From positions 7,442,501 to 7,506,500 of the forward strand of contig NC_053190.1 in NCBI RefSeq assembly GCF_905163445.1: a stretch of 64,000 nucleotides of DNA, read 5' to 3'. This DNA is from Pararge aegeria (lineage: Eukaryota > Arthropoda > Insecta > Lepidoptera > Nymphalidae). The notes beneath the pieces are model-generated. The model ran no database searches and was not told where the DNA came from. It worked only from the letters and a program-made list of their open reading frames with translations. The translations under genes were made by a program, and so were the position numbers. Positions 60,201 to 64,000 of this stretch are shown here, piece by piece; the stretch's first letter is position 1; the number at the start of each line of letters is the position of its first letter.

Positions 60201-63200
60201 AGAGTGAAAATAGCATTGTTAGTTGTTTTGTATACGGAAATTTAACTTTTTTTATATAGTCAAAGCCGTTATTCCCTCAATATACGTATTTTATGTATTC
60301 AGTATCGTTACGCGTTACGTAAAGATTTTCTGCTGGTCAGCCGAGGAGTTCTATCTAATCAAATATATACGAAATTGTCAAAACTAAACTGATGATATGA
60401 CCTGTCCAGTAGAAAAATCGGTTCACGGAGTTAACGCGTAAAGTCCTTATAAATTACAACGACAATAATTTTATCTGAACGGCTAGGCATGGACAGCAGA
60501 CAATTATCCCCGGGGAAAGGATACAAGTTTATCTTCTTACACAGCTTTATCTCCTCTCAGATAATAAATATGTAATAATAAACGAGCGTAAACCTCTCGT
60601 ATTTCATGTTTACGTGCTTTAGCAGGTGGACACGTTAGTCATATCCCTTGTCGGGGGCAGTGGCGTGCATAGAGGGTATGCACAGGGTATGCAGATAATA
60701 TAAAATGATAGAAAATCTCTACAATGCCTATCCTTAAGTTTTTTATTACTCTTACTGGAGATTTCCTTCATTTCATATTATCTGCATACCCTGTGCATAC
60801 CCTCTATGCACGCCACTGGTCGGGGGATATAATTTTTGTCTCCTACCTCTGCTGCTGAGGTGGTACGAAGTTCGCCGTGTAGCTAGCTAGCAATATAAAT
60901 GTGTTATGGTGTAAAATGTACACAATTTGACGGCCGATTGGCGCAGTTTGCAGCGAGTGTGCTTTCTGAGTCCAAGGCCGTGGGTTCTATTCCCACTACA
61001 GGAAAATGTTTGTGTCATGAGCATGAATGTTTTTCAGTGCTGGGTGTTTATATGTATATTCTAAGTATTTATGTATATTATTTATAAAAAAATATTCATC
61101 AGTCATCTTAGTACCCATAACACAAGCTACGCTTAAAAAGGGGCTAGATGGCGATGTGTGTATTGTCGTAGTATATTTATTTATTATTTATTTATTTAAT
61201 TTATTATAATTAACCCATATTATCTTCAGTTTATCAACTTACACTAGTAGACAGGCAAGTGTGATACATATTCACGTATTTATTGACGATGTCGTAATGA
61301 GGCGGGAAGCACGGCACGCAGAGAGTCTTAACCACCATCAAGTCTTCCAAAATCAGTTGCCTTGTTAATTCCAGATATCGTATCAGCCACAACTTGTTGT
61401 CCTCGCGTTCATCAACTCTGGTGCCCTCTACTCGCTGTGCGGTGACACGTTCTAATACTTCGAAAGCTTTTGTACGCCAGTTCTTAGGTCTTCCGGGTGG
61501 CATAAACCCTGATTGGTCTTGTTGCTGAAAAATAAGGTTAGTCATAAAATAACGGACTAAGCATATGCCCATATTGGATGGACTATATCACCATCAATGA
61601 ACCAAACGGGTGAAGATGCATCAGCTGCCCACGTACAACAAACTGTTTAGGCTAACTACGTATGAAAATGGCAAGGAAACGGAAGAACCACAGGTTCTCT
61701 TCTAAATTTATTAGTTACAAGAAAATCGTGCCACATACCTGAAGTGCCATCTGATCTCTTTTCTCTTCCCTTTCAATTATTCTAAGAGCTGTTACAATAA
61801 CTGTTGGCTCCTTTCGTACAGTGTTTAAAGTTCTCTCTAAAATGAGTTTGATCTGCTTCTCTAACAGGTTGGAAACCATCTCAACATCCTCAAAATATGC
61901 TTTAAGCATAATTTTATCATGAGATGACTGATTAGGTAGTCTGTGTAGCTCATACAGTAAATCATCTCTTGAATTCTCCAAATCACTAAGACACTGTAAT
62001 AGAGAAAATCAATATTAAGTAATTATTCAAAGTAGATGAATATCTAAGCTGACTGAACATAGATTCAGCAAGTTGTACTGAAATGTATTTGGAATTAACA
62101 ACTAAGAGTAAATTTAAATGACGTTATTAAATTATTTTTCTTTGAATGCTTTTTGGTGTTACATTTAAGTTTTCTTATACCTGATGTGCATGCAGCAGTT
62201 TCCCTTCACCAATCCATTGATTAGTCTTGGCAACACTTTCAGGCACTGTAAATATGTGTTTTAAACTGTCCATCGCTGTAACATATTGTGAATGACGAGA
62301 GTCCTCTTCTCTGACAGCCTGCAGTGAGGCTACAAGTGGTGGAACACTTCTTAACAGCTCCTCTAATTCATCCATCCTGTACAGAATACCATTATTGAGG
62401 CTACTGTAAGCTAAAGGAAAATGATGGGGCCTGGATATCTTGCCAGATTAATTTTATTAAGAAACTATATAAAAAATATTTCACTAGGAGCATCCTAGCC
62501 TATCAATATATTCAGTTTTTATTTATTTTTTAATTTGATTTGAACACTGTACACATAAAAACTACAAATATCTACTATTGTTTGACATAACGTCAAACAA
62601 AAGTAGATATTCAAGCAAGAGACAAGAACAATAAAATTAGAAGATCAACAAATAGTTATACATACTAATTTTTAGAACATTCTGCACAATATGGATAATC
62701 ACATTTGATAGCCCAATATTTGGTACACACCGTTTAAAATAATATTACAACTCTTTGTATATGAAAAATAATACATAAATTTAAGGATTTAAAACAAAAT
62801 TGGGATTAAAAATAGGCAGAAGGAAAGCTACGCAGCAATAAAGAGGACAGATGATGCATAGGGTTAGGGGAAATTGTGTAGATAAGCAAATGAAAGTATG
62901 TATGAGTACCAATAGTTTCAGTATAAAGGATGTTTTAATTAAATACAAATAGATTACTTTAAATCAATTTCTTGTACATCATCCAGACATTCCTGTAATT
63001 GTTTTAATCCAACACTGACCCCATCCAGTTTTCCTTGAACAGCTGACTTAAGTTGTGCTTCTATTGATGCCTTTTTATGGGTAATTCTCTTCTTGTATTG
63101 CTCTACCTGAAATTTGTAAGAAGGCTTAGTTTAAGTATAGTATGGCAAAGTTGGTATCTGAATGGGTCATCTAAACCTCTGGTAGAAATAACTCTAGCAG

Positions 63201-63776
63201 AATAGTGTTGGTACCTGGCTACCACCAAAAACTGAGAATAATTATTAACAAAGAGTATCAGTATATTATCTGTAACACTGTATGTAACCTTAAACAAATT
63301 TTAGTATATGGTATATTCAAATCCTTTCCTATTAGAAAAGGCTAGAAGGTATAGAATAAGCAGAAGCCAAAAAAAAAACATCCCCAATTATACCCACTGT
63401 CAAGGGATAAAATTTACTTTGCCACATGCCAAAGCACATTAACAGGAAAAGTTTACTCCAGCTTAATATTAAACATTATTAGCATATTATTACTACTTGT
63501 GCACTCATGCTCTGAGCGTAAAACTATGGAGGAAGATAAATATTTTATCCTTTCCCCAATAATTAAATTTGCATCCTAATTTATTTCAGTTAAATATAAA
63601 TGTGGGAGTTAATGATCTAAGATACAAAATCTTTTGAATTTATTGGAGCGCTTGATTTTCTTTTAATTAAAATATGTGCTTACTTTTTCGAGCTGTCCTG
63701 GTCTCTGCATCATATTCATAACCATCTTTTCAGCTGCTGCTTTTGATTCTTCTTCAATTTCATCCATAGTGCTCAT
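54246..63776 (-). CDS. Sec6: Exocyst complex component 3 (Sec6), 756 aa
   Basis: Subunit of the exocyst, which tethers secretory vesicles to the plasma membrane. Coding exons on the minus strand: 63684-63776, 62958-63106, 62181-62376, 61739-61993, 61243-61524, 59249-59431, 58515-58673, 57679-57786, 56876-57064, 55516-55914, 54246-54503. All junctions are GT-AG and in phase, giving 756 residues, the normal Sec6 length. Family signatures: MQRPGQLEKVEQYKKR near the N-terminus, SLKHIFTVPESV, IIEREEK, GFMPPGRPKNWRTKAFE, CFPPHYDIV, LSWILNTYPGAELM, VIIFQMIDQNLQ, DTICVTLEDYFQDY and a C-terminal LRGDVPRAHVRDTV. The start MSTMDEIEEES fits the family; the frame stays open 20 codons upstream to an apparent acceptor (TTTTTCTAG), probably a 5' UTR intron. 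Exons 7, 9 and 11 are much richer in GC than the others. A decayed copy of exon 7 sits in the next intron. Confidence 0.94.
54760..54890 (+). repeat. LINE ORF2 C-terminal fragment
   Basis: Encodes MSLRNMFILNVSLKKS and a KAxKIT-like continuation, a diverged version of the MSLKKFKVCIKRKLIEKS segment at about 43211-43265. It lies in Sec6 intron 10, opposite to the gene. Confidence 0.5.
56185..56868 (-). repeat. SINE family A next to a Sec6 splice donor, split by a MITE
   Basis: On the minus strand the SINE head (GAGAGCTGGTTGGCGCAGTG) starts about seven bases after the donor of Sec6 exon 9 (GTAAGT at 56870-56875). The head and middle occupy 56743-56868; the rest, ending in GCGATGTGTTTATTGTCGTA, is at 56185-56292. 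The missing middle is filled by the element at 56293-56742. Confidence 0.8.
56293..56742. mobile_element. pogo/Tigger-like MITE, 450 bp, inserted in a SINE
   Basis: Ends CAGTAATACCCCGCTTTACG ... CGTAAAGCGGCGTATTACTG, with TA on both sides (56291-56292 and 56743-56744). A TA target with CAGT ends is the pattern of pogo/Tigger-related elements. It is non-coding. A perfect hairpin of two 22-base arms with a 2-base loop lies at 56469-56514. A one-sided relative (ACAGTAATCACCCTTATAAC) may be at about 10621-10740. Confidence 0.75.
58000..58140 (+). repeat. Short interspersed repeat fragment
   Basis: AATTCCCACGCCGGGCAGAC, GGTTGGTGATCGCAG and CGCTACTGCCCGTTCCCCG resemble a lepidopteran SINE/LINE 3' segment. 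Intron 7 of Sec6. The class is uncertain. Confidence 0.35.
58229..58506 (-). pseudogene. Decayed tandem copies of Sec6 exon 7
   Basis: The segment at about 58366-58506 matches Sec6 exon 7 plus its donor (58508-58640) along its length: shared GCGAACG, CATCTG, ATGATGACGGGTGCGTG and CTACTGAC. Read on the minus strand it has a TAA (GCGTTTTAAACAC) where the true exon has TTCCAC, small indels, and a donor changed from CAGGTCAG to CAAGTCAG. A third, shorter copy of the donor-side block is at about 58229-58275 (TCTCTACTGACCTGCAAGTT). All lie in intron 7. The frame is broken, so this is not a usable alternative exon. Confidence 0.75.
58695..58995 (+). repeat. SINE family B, near full length
   Basis: The best copy of the family in this window: GCGGAGATAGCCTAGGG head, CGAGTTTGACTCCCAGCACG B-box region, ACATCGTGAGGAAACCTGCA, GAGTTCTCCATAATGCTCTC, GGCCAGCGTGGTGGAC, and a final GATGATGTTGATGATGA. 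It lies in Sec6 intron 6, about 20 bases upstream of exon 7. Confidence 0.85.
60478..60885 (+). repeat. GCTAGCATGGGC family repeat (copy 3), interrupted
   Basis: The left part (60478-60657) has CGGCTAGGCATGGACAG and CCCCGGGGAAAGGATACAAG; the right part (60827-60885) has TTTTTGTCTCCTACCTCTGC. They are parted by the hAT-like MITE at 60658-60818. It lies in Sec6 intron 5. Confidence 0.65.
60658..60818. mobile_element. hAT-like MITE, 161 bp, 44-bp TIRs
   Basis: Starts CAGTGGCGTGCATAGAGGGT and ends with the exact complement ACCCTCTATGCACGCCACTG; the perfect inverted match runs about 44 bases. An 8-bp target duplication, GTCGGGGG, flanks it (60650-60657 and 60819-60826), as expected of hAT elements. 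It has no coding capacity. Confidence 0.85.
60936..61190 (+). repeat. SINE family A, full length
   Basis: Head CGATTGGCGCAGTTTGCAGC, B box GGGTTCTATTCCC, body ATGAATGTTTTTCAGTGCTG, tail GGCGATGTGTGTATTGTCGT followed by a (TTTA)n-like end. It ends about 50 bases from the donor side of Sec6 exon 5. Confidence 0.85.
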
Positions 63777-63972
63777 TGTGGTCTTTAAATATTCGACGGT
63801 ATAGCGCTCTAACTTGTATAACTTTGTTAAATTGACTAGAAAAACATAATCATTTATTTAAATTCAATAGAATTTAGCAATGATACTTCCTCTTTCTGAC
63901 TTTTGCACCCACTTTTATTTATTTATTTACTTGTCTGTGACACTGACAGATGACAATAAGTTTTTTTCTTAA

Positions 63973-63986
63973 ACTTGCTTTACGGC
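63973..63986 (-). promoter_or_regulatory. 14-bp motif upstream of Sec6
   Basis: GCCGTAAAGCAAGT on the minus strand, identical to 11844-11857 upstream of the zinc-finger gene and in the same relative orientation. Function unknown. Confidence 0.25.
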
Positions 63987-64000
63987 TATAGGCGCTGACC

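Noticed and set aside
63777..63840. A longer Sec6 N-terminus reading upstream of MSTMDE
   Set aside because: The frame is open for about 20 codons but reaches a splice-acceptor-like TTTTTCTAG without an ATG, and the family normally starts close to the chosen Met. More likely 5' UTR.

Overview
The window is animal nuclear DNA, almost certainly from a lepidopteran (butterfly or moth). It is AT-rich, its genes are split by short-to-medium introns, and it is crowded with repeat families I recognise from lepidopteran genomes: a tRNA-derived SINE with a GGCGCAGTGGGCAGCGACC head, a second SINE carrying GGAAACCTGCATGCCTGAGA, elements beginning CTAGCTGTTGCCCGCG, an RTE-type LINE C-terminus, and LINE tails made of TTTGACTT repeats. 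The lepidopteran call is an inference from these repeats and the protein families; I cannot name the species.

Five host genes can be assembled exon by exon with intact reading frames. In order: (1) a ZAD plus C2H2 zinc-finger gene on the minus strand (1194-11728, 11 exons, 501 aa); (2) RAB3GAP2, the non-catalytic subunit of the Rab3 GTPase-activating protein, on the plus strand (18081-25678, 9 exons, 1331 aa); (3) an FRS2-type fibroblast growth factor receptor substrate on the plus strand (26705-29274, 2 coding exons, 510 aa); (4) a small glycosylated immunoglobulin-domain protein with signal peptide and C-terminal GPI-type signal on the minus strand (38871-52957, 6 coding exons, 255 aa), whose family I do not recognise; (5) Sec6/EXOC3 of the exocyst on the minus strand (54246-63776, 11 exons, 756 aa). 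They are unrelated genes in a normal eukaryotic neighbourhood. Two (RAB3GAP2 and Sec6) act in vesicle traffic, but nothing in the sequence links them functionally.

Between genes 1 and 2 lies a full-length I-group LINE (12240-17937) bounded by a perfect 12-bp target-site duplication. It has a gag-like ORF1 with zinc knuckles and an ORF2 with endonuclease, reverse transcriptase and RNase H. It is disabled by one frameshift and two stop codons. It landed in what was a head-to-head promoter interval of about 650 bp.

The 29.5-38.8 kb stretch has no gene I can support. It holds several foldback elements, a (TA)n tract, SINE copies and a perfect 117-bp tandem duplication. Introns of the Ig and Sec6 genes carry more LINE, SINE and MITE copies, several of them nested. 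The most interesting signals are: a decayed tandem copy of a Sec6 coding exon; a SINE fused almost directly to a Sec6 splice donor and itself split by a pogo-like MITE; a probable GC-AG intron and two look-alike phase 1-1 exons in the zinc-finger gene; and the unplaced GPI-anchored Ig gene. I found no evidence of a wholly new molecular system.
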